The notes beneath the pieces were generated by a model that saw only the letters and a list, made by a program, of their open reading frames with translations, was not told the DNA's origin and did not search any database. Of a stretch of DNA of 64,000 nucleotides, positions 15,621 through 24,188 are shown in pieces. The position numbers were made by a program, and so were the translations under genes. This DNA comes from Acidobacteriota bacterium (GTDB taxonomy: Bacteria; Acidobacteriota; Terriglobia; Bryobacterales; Bryobacteraceae), in assembly GCA_018268715.1 (NCBI GenBank), contig JAFDVZ010000007.1, positions 852,106 through 916,105 on the forward strand, in the 5' to 3' direction. The stretch's first letter is position 1. The number at the start of each line of letters is the position of its first letter.

Positions 15621-15987
15621 CAAGAAAGGACGGCGCTTCGCGCATACCAGCTACGCCCAAGACATCAGCTTTGAAAGCGCACGCTAAGCTATGCGGTGGG
15701 TTGCTAGTGATACCTCTTCTGGTGGCCACTGGTTGATCTCGCGCGTTTGGACCCCGGCGCTTTGCAAGATGTCATAAAGGGGGCGGATGCCATCGGTTGC
15801 CTGATTGCGGATTTGCTGATTCGGCCCTGTGGAGCGTTGTTGGCAAAACGTGAACGCTTGTTCCAAGATACTATTCGATACTCCGCAGGCGGGCGCAGGG
15901 CGTCGGGCAAGCACGTGCGAAACGGTGCGGAAAACGGTGCGGACCTGCGCGAGACGGCCACCGTAACGCGAGCGCAAGCCACGCAAC
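15621..15987. other. Intergenic region, no gene supported
   Basis: 367 bp between the OLD-like gene and the coiled-coil gene. Open frames exist on both strands (for example 15684-16103 minus) but they overlap each other and match nothing I know. An 11-bp sequence, CACGCTAAGCT, at 15680-15690 recurs at 16388-16398, flanking this region and the coiled-coil gene. Confidence 0.4.
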
Positions 15988-16395
15988 TTGCGAAAGACAC
16001 CGAAGGGCCCGGCGAAGAACGGCACGCTCCCAGAGGAGCTGGAGAGCTTCACGCGCAGCACCCAACGCCTCACGAGCCTGCGCGAGCGACTCCGGAAGGA
16101 CATCGAGGACTACCAGCACGCGTACACCGCCAAACTCGCAGCGTTCGACCAAGAACGCGCACAGATCAATGACACGACCACGCAGCGCACCATCACCAAC
16201 CTCCGACGGCACACCGAAGACGACCTCCGAGAACGCCTCGAAAACGCCAATGCCACCCTGGAAGCACTCGACCGCTGGCCGCTGTTTTCGATACCCCGAA
16301 AATCGCCGTTCACACCACTCACTACCGAAATATCCGTCACCTTATCAACAACTTCCGAAATTCACTCACCCCGAGTCTCTAGACACCCACGCTAA
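15988..16395 (+). CDS. Small coiled-coil protein of unknown function
   Basis: 135 aa from a TTG start. The sequence is strongly helical and charged from about residue 16 to 96: PEELESFTRSTQRLTSLRER then RKDIEDYQHAYTAKLAAFDQ, TTTQRTITNLRRHTEDDLRE and ANATLEALDRW. The heptad-like spacing suggests a long antiparallel or dimeric coiled coil. The basic N-terminus (RKTPKGPAKNG) could touch nucleic acid. The C-terminal 35 residues are Ser/Thr/Pro-rich. No family is recognised. It is the next gene after the OLD-like nuclease on the same strand, 367 bp away. Start uncertain. Confidence 0.55.
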   Translation: MRKTPKGPAKNGTLPEELESFTRSTQRLTSLRERLRKDIEDYQHAYTAKLAAFDQERAQINDTTTQRTITNLRRHTEDDLRERLENANATLEALDRWPLFSIPRKSPFTPLTTEISVTLSTTSEIHSPRVSRHPR

Positions 16396-16563
16396 GCTGA
16401 AAGTAGGAGGGAGCGCCAAGCCTCATCCACGCGCTCCACGCTCGTAGAGAGCATCCCCCGCAACCGGTGTCCACCGGTCGGAAAATCGTAAACGCACAGG
16501 AAAGGCGGTAACACATCACGCTGGCGGAGCCCTGCCCGCCGGCCAGGATACCGGTGTCGGCAA

Positions 16564-17559
16564 ATGGATAACACGAACGAAAAGAAACCTGTCAGCGAGG
16601 CCCGCAGTGAGGCCGCCCGCATCAACGGCGCCAAGTCCAAGGGGCCCGTCACGCCCGAAGGCAAAGAGCGATCTTCAAAGAACGCCACCTTTCACGGCGT
16701 TCTGTCCCGCACCGGACTCATCCCCGAAGAGGATCGGCCCGAGTTCTCCACCGGCTTCCAGTGCTATCTCTATCGTCACGACCCTCGCGACCGCCACGAA
16801 TACGACCTCATCGAGGAAGCCTACTCCACCACCTGGCGCCGCCGCAAAGCCGAGGTGCTTCACGATATCTCGGTAGCCATCCAGGTCACTGAGGACATGT
16901 CGGACGTGGACGTCTGTTACCCCGGCCTCGACCACCTCGGCCGCGAGAGCCTCGCCTACCGCCACTCCCTGGCGCAAAGCAATCTCCTTCCCAATCTCGA
17001 ACGCTACATTCGCCAACTCGGCTCGCAGGCCGCCCGCGCTCTCAAGGAGTTCCGGATGCTGCGCAACGACAGCCTGCCCCCGGGCCAACCCCATCCCGGA
17101 GTCATCGGCCCTCACCCGGGCCCCCCGGGCCAGAGGGATTACGTTCCACTGTTGACCTATCCCCCGGTTGTCCCTCCCGCCGAGCAGCAGGACCCTGAAA
17201 AGGAAGCCCGCGTCGCGGCGTGGATGCAGATCTTCGTCCGCCGTTTCAAGTTGGATGCCGGGACCGCCACCCCGAAGGCCGCCGAACCAAACGAACCCAG
17301 GCCCGCCGCGCCTCCCCCTCAGCCGCCCGAACCGTCCCCGAAAGTAATGACCGCCACGGCGGGTTCGGCCCCGGAACTCGCGCCGGAAATCGACCAAACG
17401 AACCCAGCAGCCCCCCAAACCACGCCCCAGGCCCCGGCGTCCGCAACATCCGGCAGGATTCCCCCGCCTAGCCTTGGAATGCGTGGCCCGACCGTGCCTG
17501 CTCGCCCCCGGACGCCTCAGCCGGCAGGTCGCCATCCCGGTAGAGATCCAGGCTGGTGA
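16564..17559 (+). CDS. Conserved hypothetical protein with TPEGK...NAxxHG motif
   Basis: 331 aa. Residues about 15-50 contain AARINGAKSKGPVTPEGKER followed by SSKNATFHGVLS. This S-x-G-P-x-T-P-E-G-K-x-x-S-S-x-N-A-x-x-H-G signature is common in acidobacterial proteins of unknown function, often present in many copies per genome. A helical region follows (EDRPEFSTGFQCYLYR to about residue 160, with DLIEEAYSTTWRRRKAE). The last ~130 residues are Pro/Ala/Thr-rich and probably disordered. No signal peptide is present. The function is unknown; the basic motif suggests nucleic-acid binding (inference). Confidence 0.75.
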   Translation: MDNTNEKKPVSEARSEAARINGAKSKGPVTPEGKERSSKNATFHGVLSRTGLIPEEDRPEFSTGFQCYLYRHDPRDRHEYDLIEEAYSTTWRRRKAEVLHDISVAIQVTEDMSDVDVCYPGLDHLGRESLAYRHSLAQSNLLPNLERYIRQLGSQAARALKEFRMLRNDSLPPGQPHPGVIGPHPGPPGQRDYVPLLTYPPVVPPAEQQDPEKEARVAAWMQIFVRRFKLDAGTATPKAAEPNEPRPAAPPPQPPEPSPKVMTATAGSAPELAPEIDQTNPAAPQTTPQAPASATSGRIPPPSLGMRGPTVPARPRTPQPAGRHPGRDPGW

Positions 17560-17811
17560 CCGCCTGCGCGGGCTAATCGTCGAACAACAACTCGGTTCAC
17601 CTCGCGGGTCAACCCGGCCAATCCTGTAGACGTCCCTCGTGGGCGACGCGAGAATTGCGGCAACGGCTCGAACCCCGTCTCGATCACCTCGGGTGCGCCG
17701 CCCTTGGCCAGTTCGTGGAGCTACGCCGTGTGGCCCAGCCGCACAGGGTGCGCCGCTGGAGCGAATCCTCCGACGATGACGAACACGGCGGTCCGGTGGA
17801 TGCGACTCCGC

Positions 17812-19938
17812 CTATTGCGCGGCCGGCGACTTAGTCCAGATGTAGGCCTGCTGGCGGCCGGGGACACCGTCGACGGCGATCGAGAACAGTTGATAGCCGG
17901 AGGCGCCGGGCGCGAGCTTCACCCGCCAGACGCTCGAAATCGAGCCAGCGTCGGGAGTGGCCGGCGGGCGGCTGGCCAGATAGGACACCGAGACCGGCAG
18001 CGTGACTGATTCGAGCGCGACGGTGTTGACGACGCCGGTGGCGAGCGGCGCGTCGGTGACGCCGACGCCGTTCAGGAACAGCGACACGGTGGCGCCGATG
18101 ACGGCCGGATTGGCGCAGGAGTTTACCGTGCCGTCGGCATTCAGGGCGAAAGCGTGCGCACCGAGAGTCGGCGGAGTAGCGGCGCAGGACTCCTCGGGCA
18201 TGGCGAACAACGTGGGCTGGCGGGCGACGATCGCCAGATTGCGCGCCGGTCCGGAGGCCGCGTCGGCGCTCGTGGCGAGGCGCAGTTGGGTCGAGCCGGC
18301 CACCTCATAGGGGACCTGGAAGTTGATCTGGCCCGGCGAGGCGTAGAGCATCGCGGCCGGCTGGGCGCCGATCGAGATGGACGCGCCGGCCAGTTCGGCG
18401 GGCGCGCGGTCCCCCGTGAATGACGCCGTGTCCGCCGCCAGCTTCGAGCCGAACATCGAGATCAGTTGACCGGGGGCGGCCCGCGAAATCTGCATGCCGT
18501 CCGCGCCATCCACCAGACAGGCTTGCGTTGCGGGGTCGTCCAGGTGGACATCCGCCAGGACGTCGGTGGCCGAGGCGAGCGCGAGCGAACCATCCGGCCG
18601 CGCGGCGATCTGGGGCGTCACCGTGTAGGCGAGTTCGCAGAAATAGCAGGTAGCGAATCCGTTGACGGGCTGCGAACTGACCAGCTTCGCGCCGGAGGGG
18701 TCGAGCGTGGCCAGATAAACGGCGGCGTGCGAAAGGGCGGGCCGGCAGGCGCTGGGAACGTCGGCGAGTCCGGGGAAGTCGTGCGACCCGGCGATGCCAG
18801 TCACGTGGATCGCGCCCGCGCGGTCGACCGCCATGCCCGTGAGGGTTTCGATGGACGTTCCGCTCAGCAAGGTCGACCAGATCAGGGCGGTCCCCGTGGA
18901 GTTCAGCTTCGTCACGAAGCCCGTGGATGGGGGCGGATAAATCGCCGGATGGGGGCCCGAGTAGGCCTGGATGGGAGGCTGGGCGGTGACGGTGTAGGCG
19001 GTTTGGAACGCGCCGGAAGTCACCGGATAGTCGGAGGAGTTTGTGGATCCGGCGAGCAGAACCGCGCCTTCGGCGTCCACGTTCAGGGCGCGAACGCTCG
19101 ATCCCCAGGTTCCTGTAACGAAGGTGGCCCAAAGCAGGTTGGCGCCGTCGGCGCTCAGCTTTGCCACGTAGGGGTAGGCGCAGGCGAATCCCACCATGCC
19201 GGTTCCGCCGCAGGCGCGGAATTCGTGAGTGGTCTGGAGGGCGCCGGGCGTCGGCAGGCTGGAACTGGGGTAGCCGTAGATGTCGTAACCAGTGACGATA
19301 ATGGCGCCCGATTGATCGTAGGCCGCCAGGTTGCCTCCAAGACCCTGGAGCGCGAAAAGGGCCTTCGTCCCCTGCGCGTTCAGCTTCAGCAGGATCGCTT
19401 GGCCCGAGGCGGAGTAGGACCCCGTGGCGGCGAAGGTCGTGTCGGCGTTGCCGCTGATCAGCGCCTCTCCCGCGTCATTGACGGCGATGCTCGCGCCGCT
19501 GCCGGCTTTTGCTCCGCCGAAGTACGTCGACCAGACGACGCCGCCGGCCGTGTCCACCTTCGCCGCAAAGCCCTGATTGTCGCCTTCGTAGGCGGTCTTC
19601 ATCGCGCCGGCGCTGACGGGGAAGTCCGGCGAGGAGGTCCAGCCGGTGACGTAGATGGAGTCGTCGGCGCCGACGGCGATGGCGCTCGCGTATTCTGAGC
19701 CGGAGCCGTGGAGCGCGGTCCAGGCGAGGATCCGCGAGCCGTCGGGCGAGAGGCGGGCCACGAAGGCGTCGGCCGCGTCGGTCTTCGATGAGGTCGCGCC
19801 GGCGACGCACAGGTTTCCGGCGGAGTCCGTGGCGATGGCGGACGCCTTTGCGCCTTCCGGCAGAAATCGGAGTTCGACGGCGGCGTGAGCCGCGGCCGCC
19901 GAAAGAAGGATGATGGCCGCCAGGATACGACGTGGCAT
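17812..19938 (-). CDS. Secreted SBBP beta-propeller protein with Solibacter-type C-terminal domain
   Basis: 708 aa with a Sec signal (MPRRILAAIILLSAAAAHA). Residues about 20-470 hold repeated SBBP units of the form D-x-x-G-x-x-x-V-x-G-x-T-x-S-x-D-F-P and F-V-x-K-L-x-x-x-G-x-x-x-x-W-S-T (for example VTGWTSSPDFPVSAG and LAGSTNSSDYPVTSG). Residues about 475-705 match the Solibacter C-terminal domain (TIGR03437-like): SRAAPGQLISMFGSKLA, AMLYASPGQINFQVPYE, VSLFLNGVGVTDAP. Such proteins are extracellular and expanded in Solibacter; their function is unknown. The preceding minus-strand gene ends 25 bp upstream, so the two may be cotranscribed. Confidence 0.9.
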   Translation of the reverse strand: MPRRILAAIILLSAAAAHAAVELRFLPEGAKASAIATDSAGNLCVAGATSSKTDAADAFVARLSPDGSRILAWTALHGSGSEYASAIAVGADDSIYVTGWTSSPDFPVSAGAMKTAYEGDNQGFAAKVDTAGGVVWSTYFGGAKAGSGASIAVNDAGEALISGNADTTFAATGSYSASGQAILLKLNAQGTKALFALQGLGGNLAAYDQSGAIIVTGYDIYGYPSSSLPTPGALQTTHEFRACGGTGMVGFACAYPYVAKLSADGANLLWATFVTGTWGSSVRALNVDAEGAVLLAGSTNSSDYPVTSGAFQTAYTVTAQPPIQAYSGPHPAIYPPPSTGFVTKLNSTGTALIWSTLLSGTSIETLTGMAVDRAGAIHVTGIAGSHDFPGLADVPSACRPALSHAAVYLATLDPSGAKLVSSQPVNGFATCYFCELAYTVTPQIAARPDGSLALASATDVLADVHLDDPATQACLVDGADGMQISRAAPGQLISMFGSKLAADTASFTGDRAPAELAGASISIGAQPAAMLYASPGQINFQVPYEVAGSTQLRLATSADAASGPARNLAIVARQPTLFAMPEESCAATPPTLGAHAFALNADGTVNSCANPAVIGATVSLFLNGVGVTDAPLATGVVNTVALESVTLPVSVSYLASRPPATPDAGSISSVWRVKLAPGASGYQLFSIAVDGVPGRQQAYIWTKSPAAQ

Positions 19939-19963
19939 GCCTTAAGCGTAACTCCGTCGGCGG

Positions 19964-22900
19964 TTACGGTTGTGTGTCGAGTTCGCGGAGGGCGCGCTGA
20001 GCTACCGGGTGTCCCGGCTTGCGCTCAAGCAAGTCGCGCATGACGTCCTTCGCCTTTTCGCGATTGCCCAGCCGGACCCACACACGGGCGAGGTTGAGAT
20101 AGAGGGCGTCGTCGTTCGGCGCCATCCGGATCCCGTACTGGAAGGCCGCGATGGCGTCGTTCGGTTGGCCGATGTTCAGGAACAGAACGCCCAGGTTGTT
20201 GATGGCCGATGAGTCGTCGCGCTTGAGTGAGATGGCGGTTTCGAATAACTTGCGCGCCTCGGCGGTGTGGCCTTGCTTGGCTAATAGGAGTCCCAGGGCG
20301 TTGGCGGCGTCGCCGCTCCTGGGGTCGAGTTCGAGCGCGTGGCGGTAGGTGCGTTCGGCCTCGGCGGCGGCGCCTGACTTCTCCTGGGTCTCGCCGATGT
20401 TCAGCAGGATGTAGATCGACTCAGGCTCGATGGAGAGGGCGCGTTCGTACAGGCTGAGCGCTTCCTTCAGGTTGCCGGCTTCGACTTCCACGCCTCCTAA
20501 CTCGTTCCAGCCGCCGGTCAATTTGGGATCGATGGCGACGGCCCGCTGAAGGGCCTGGCGGGCCTGGTTGAGGCGGCGGGCCTGGAGGTGGATGCGGCCC
20601 ACGGCGAACAGCGCTTTCGGGTTGTCGGGCGTGCGTCGGAGCATCTCCTCGAGATAGGGCAGGGCCTGTTCGTTGTAGCCCGCCATCAGCAGGGCGCCGC
20701 CGAATTTGTAGTAGTCGCGGCGCGGATGGCCGGTGAAACGGCCTTCGAGCGGGACGCCGCGCGGATCCGGGAGCGGGCCGTCGAGCGAGTGCAGGTCGGC
20801 CTGCGCGACCGCGGCGGACGGCGGCTCGGCGTAGATCTTGCGGGCGCGGCTCTCGGCGTCGATCAGGAGCCAGATGGGCGTCTGTAAGTCGACGCGGTAA
20901 TCGAAGAGATAGCGGCGGAAGATCGCGTAACCCGCGGCTAACTCGTCGCTCGCCTTTCGTAAGTCGAGTGAGTCGAAGGGTGTCGCGATGTTGGGAGCGG
21001 GTTCGCCCGCGTGAATGTAGAGCAGGGCCGGGCCGCGGCGCTTTTCGGGTAATGGGACAGGCTCCCAGAACCATGTCGAATGCAGGCGGGCGAGATTGTC
21101 CACCGTGAAGGAGATGTTGTCGGGCAGGTCCTTGCGGGGGCGAAGGGGCGTCGCCTTGGGTTCGGCGACGCCTTCGGTGATCTCATAAAGGAACCCGGCC
21201 TTGAGGGGCGGGAACGTCTGGGTGTCGCCGGAGGGCCAGCGGACTCTGACGTCACGGGCGACGGTCTCATCGCCGAGGCCGAAATACAGGCGTTTGGTGT
21301 GCTGCGACAGGTAGGCCGACCCGGCGGCCAGCCAGCGCGTCCGGCCGCCCGCCTCGACACGCGCGCCGATGGCGTCGCGATTCGATTTCACGCCCCGAAG
21401 GGCGATGACGATCTTGTTGCGATCGACGCCGCGGGCGTTCTGGAAGACGCGGACCTGCGGGCCGAGCCTGCTCTTTAGAACGATGTCCAGATTGCCGTCG
21501 CCATCGAAGTCCGTGAAGGCGAACGAGCGGCTGTCTTCGGGGACGTCGATGCCGCTGACTCCCGAATGGTCCCAGTAACGGCCGGCCTTGCGGACGAAGA
21601 AGAAATTGGGCTCGGGGCCGGCCCAACTGTGCTCCTGGCGGACTAACTGGTTGATGGCGTTCCAGCCGTTTTCGTACTCCGGCGCGGGCGATTGTTTGAC
21701 TGGCGACTTAGAGACCACCTGGCGGTAGAAATAACTCATCAGGTCGGTCTTGCCGTTGTTCGTCAGCATGCCGGTGGCGATATATAACTCGGGCGTGCCG
21801 TCGTTGTCGAAATCGGCGCCGTCGCAGGACCAGGACCAGGGGCAGATTTCGATGCCTTCGACGTCGCCCGTATAACCGAATGTGCCGTCGCCGTTGTTGT
21901 GATAGAGCGAGTTGCCCTTGACGTGGTGTTGGTACTTGGCCTTGAGCGAGGGGTCCTTCGCCACCGGGCCGAAAGCGGGGTCGTTGACGACGCGCTGTCC
22001 GCATGCGCTCCACATGTTGGAGACGAGCAGGTCCGGACGGCCGTCGCCGTCGTAATCGAGCCAGGCGGCGCTCATGCCGGGGCCGAGGTCGACCACGCCG
22101 GCCTCCTCGGCGACGTCGCGGAAATGGCCGTTTACGTTCTTATACAGGTTCTTGCTGCCAAAGTCGTTGGTGACGTAGACGTCGGGCCAGCCGTCGTTGT
22201 TGTAGTCGCACCAGGCCGCCGCGAAACTGAACCGGTTGTTGTTATGGTCCATGCCGGTGGCGGCGGTGACGTCTTCAAAATAGCCCGGCGATTCGTTCAG
22301 ACGGTTGCGGAACAGGAAATTCGGCGGGCCGTTGCGCGCGTCGTGGTAAGGGACCGGATAGCGATATTGGGCCTCGCTCTGGTAATAGACGTAACAGCAG
22401 AGATAGAGGTCCAGTCGGCCGTCGCGGTCGTAATCGGCTGCCGCGGCGCTGGTGAAGGAGCCTTGTGGCGGCGTGGCGAATCGGAAAGCGTCCGGCTGCG
22501 GGGTGAACTTTCCGGCGCCGTCGTTCAGAAACAGGAGGACCTGATTGGTTCGGATCAGAACCAGGTCCTGGCGGCCGGAGTTACGAAAATCGGCGAAGAG
22601 GGCGCCTGCGGTGTCGTCCAACATATCGAGGCCGGCCTGCTTCGAGATGTCGCGCAGGCGCCCGGAGTCGTCGAATTTATACAGGCGGTTCGGGAGGCCT
22701 CCGGGCTGGCAAACGAAGATCTCGTCGCGGCCGTCTCCGTCGATGTCGGCGGCGGCCACGCCGTTTTCGCCGTAAACGTCGATGCCGCAGGCCGGGTCGA
22801 GACGGGCGCGCCAGTAGGGGACGCCGCGCGTCAATTGGTCGTGGAAGGAGGGCTCGCCGTCGAAGGCGTGGCCGGTGACGTCGCGAAACCAGGGCCGGTC

Positions 22901-23422
22901 GGCGTGGGTCAGGATCTCCTCGACGGGTTCAAGGCTCGCGATCGCGCCGTTGCGCCAGGTGATCTTCCAATACCCGACGCGGTATTCCAGGCGGCCCTGG
23001 TTGCGGCTGCGGATCACATAGCGGAGTTGATCGCCGGGCAGTGAGAAGAAACGAGCGTCCCGGATCTCGCCGAGCGAGGCTCGCCATTTGGTCCAGCCTT
23101 CGGCCACGGCGGCGTCTTTTCCGAACACCGCTTTCGCGACGCCGGGAGCGATTTCACGGTATTCGACCGGCGCGGGAGAAACCCCGGCGCAACCGGCGGC
23201 GATGGGCGTGGCGGACCGGGATAGGGCCGCGCGCAGGCCGGTTTCGATCTCCATGGCGACCTTCTCGCCGGCGAATTCGTCGGAGGCGGGCGGAACCAGG
23301 TCCATCAACGGCGCCCAGGCCGGCTGTTGTCGGAATTTGACGGGGAACGGGGCGGACGCGTGGCCCTTCGATGCGAAGAAGGTGGTTGCGGCGAACGCTG
23401 CCAGGAAGTCGCGACGGTTCAC
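19964..23422 (-). CDS. FG-GAP/ASPIC-UnbV repeat protein fused to a TPR domain
   Basis: 1152 aa with a twin-arginine-like leader (MNRRDFLAAFAATTFFASKGHA). From about residue 215 to 640 there are FG-GAP/VCBS repeats with D-x-D-G-D-G-x-x-D calcium-like loops (AAADIDGDGRDEIFVCQ, DYDRDGRLDLYLCC, DYDGDGRPDLLVSN, DFDGDGNLDIVLK). Residues about 655-745 form an ASPIC/UnbV domain (IALRGVKSNRDAIGARVEAG ... VRVRWPSGDTQTF). After a linker with unrecognised sequence, the C-terminus (about 925-1150) has six or so TPRs (ALFAVGRIHLQARRLNQARQ and following). This CRTAC1-like architecture suggests an exported scaffold or adhesion protein, unusual in ending with TPRs. Confidence 0.88.
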   Translation of the reverse strand: MNRRDFLAAFAATTFFASKGHASAPFPVKFRQQPAWAPLMDLVPPASDEFAGEKVAMEIETGLRAALSRSATPIAAGCAGVSPAPVEYREIAPGVAKAVFGKDAAVAEGWTKWRASLGEIRDARFFSLPGDQLRYVIRSRNQGRLEYRVGYWKITWRNGAIASLEPVEEILTHADRPWFRDVTGHAFDGEPSFHDQLTRGVPYWRARLDPACGIDVYGENGVAAADIDGDGRDEIFVCQPGGLPNRLYKFDDSGRLRDISKQAGLDMLDDTAGALFADFRNSGRQDLVLIRTNQVLLFLNDGAGKFTPQPDAFRFATPPQGSFTSAAAADYDRDGRLDLYLCCYVYYQSEAQYRYPVPYHDARNGPPNFLFRNRLNESPGYFEDVTAATGMDHNNNRFSFAAAWCDYNNDGWPDVYVTNDFGSKNLYKNVNGHFRDVAEEAGVVDLGPGMSAAWLDYDGDGRPDLLVSNMWSACGQRVVNDPAFGPVAKDPSLKAKYQHHVKGNSLYHNNGDGTFGYTGDVEGIEICPWSWSCDGADFDNDGTPELYIATGMLTNNGKTDLMSYFYRQVVSKSPVKQSPAPEYENGWNAINQLVRQEHSWAGPEPNFFFVRKAGRYWDHSGVSGIDVPEDSRSFAFTDFDGDGNLDIVLKSRLGPQVRVFQNARGVDRNKIVIALRGVKSNRDAIGARVEAGGRTRWLAAGSAYLSQHTKRLYFGLGDETVARDVRVRWPSGDTQTFPPLKAGFLYEITEGVAEPKATPLRPRKDLPDNISFTVDNLARLHSTWFWEPVPLPEKRRGPALLYIHAGEPAPNIATPFDSLDLRKASDELAAGYAIFRRYLFDYRVDLQTPIWLLIDAESRARKIYAEPPSAAVAQADLHSLDGPLPDPRGVPLEGRFTGHPRRDYYKFGGALLMAGYNEQALPYLEEMLRRTPDNPKALFAVGRIHLQARRLNQARQALQRAVAIDPKLTGGWNELGGVEVEAGNLKEALSLYERALSIEPESIYILLNIGETQEKSGAAAEAERTYRHALELDPRSGDAANALGLLLAKQGHTAEARKLFETAISLKRDDSSAINNLGVLFLNIGQPNDAIAAFQYGIRMAPNDDALYLNLARVWVRLGNREKAKDVMRDLLERKPGHPVAQRALRELDTQP

Positions 23423-23591
23423 TAGTTACAGGGTGTCACAAGCGCCGTCGGGTTTTCGGGGGCGTGGTTCCGGCCGCGCATGCGGTGGTCGCGATGGGCC
23501 GCCAACTTCGTCCGGGTTACGGCTCTCCGCAAGGAAAGTCATCTGATACACTGAAGTTCAGGAAAGGCCAGTTCGGTTCGTAATTGAAACG

Positions 23592-24179
23592 ATGCTTCTC
23601 CCACGAGAGTTCATCGGCTACTTATCCAGGCAGCTTGTCACCCGGTTAACGCCACGGATAATTGAGACCTCAGACGCGTCATCGGCGGCGCAGATCGTGT
23701 CCGGAATTATTGAAGAAGAACTCGCGGTGGAAGACCGCCTGAACGACGAAGTTCGCGATCTGCTCAGCCAGTACGCCGATTACATGCGCGAAAATAACGT
23801 CTCCTATCAGGAGATGTTCCGCCGGATTAAGAACACATTGATCACCCAGCGGAAGGTGATTCGGGCGGCGGGACGCGATACCGGCGATCACATGAAGCTT
23901 TCTCGCGACAAAGTGAACGATTTGTCGCACAAAATCGTCGCGGAGTTGCGCAAATCGCGCGAATTTCGCCTCAAGAAAGCGCCCAACGACGTGCGGCTCG
24001 AGATTGTGAAGTACATGACCGAGTTGCTCAGCCTGGAGGACAAGATCGACCGCGCGGCTCGCGCCAAGATTCGCACGCAGAAGCGGGAAATTGGCGAGGG
24101 CACCGAAGAGTACGATCTGTTGCTCAAGCGCTACTACGCCGAGGAACTCAAGAAGTTCGGCATCGACCTGAGTCACTGA
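23592..24179 (+). CDS. DUF507 family protein, two tandem modules
   Basis: 195 aa. The two halves are similar in layout: MLLPREFIGYLSRQLVTRLT ... VEDRLNDEVRDLLSQYADYM and MKLSRDKVNDLSHKIVAELR ... LEDKIDRAARAKIRTQKREI. Each has a helical basic start with a following E-D-R/K-I/L-D/N acidic helix. DUF507 proteins occur as separate ~90-aa genes or as fusions in Deltaproteobacteria and Acidobacteria; no function is established. No membrane segment is present. It is 9 bp upstream of the ribokinase gene, probably one operon. Confidence 0.87.
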   Translation: MLLPREFIGYLSRQLVTRLTPRIIETSDASSAAQIVSGIIEEELAVEDRLNDEVRDLLSQYADYMRENNVSYQEMFRRIKNTLITQRKVIRAAGRDTGDHMKLSRDKVNDLSHKIVAELRKSREFRLKKAPNDVRLEIVKYMTELLSLEDKIDRAARAKIRTQKREIGEGTEEYDLLLKRYYAEELKKFGIDLSH

Positions 24180-24188
24180 TTCCCTCAC

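Noticed and set aside
15684-16103. 139-codon minus-strand frame between the OLD-like and coiled-coil genes
   Set aside because: Part of it reads plausibly (DGIRPLYDILQSAGVQTREI) but there is no family match and it overlaps the better-supported coiled-coil gene.
18466-19698. 410-codon plus-strand frame
   Set aside because: It is antisense to the SBBP repeats; its own Gly-Val-rich periodicity only mirrors them.
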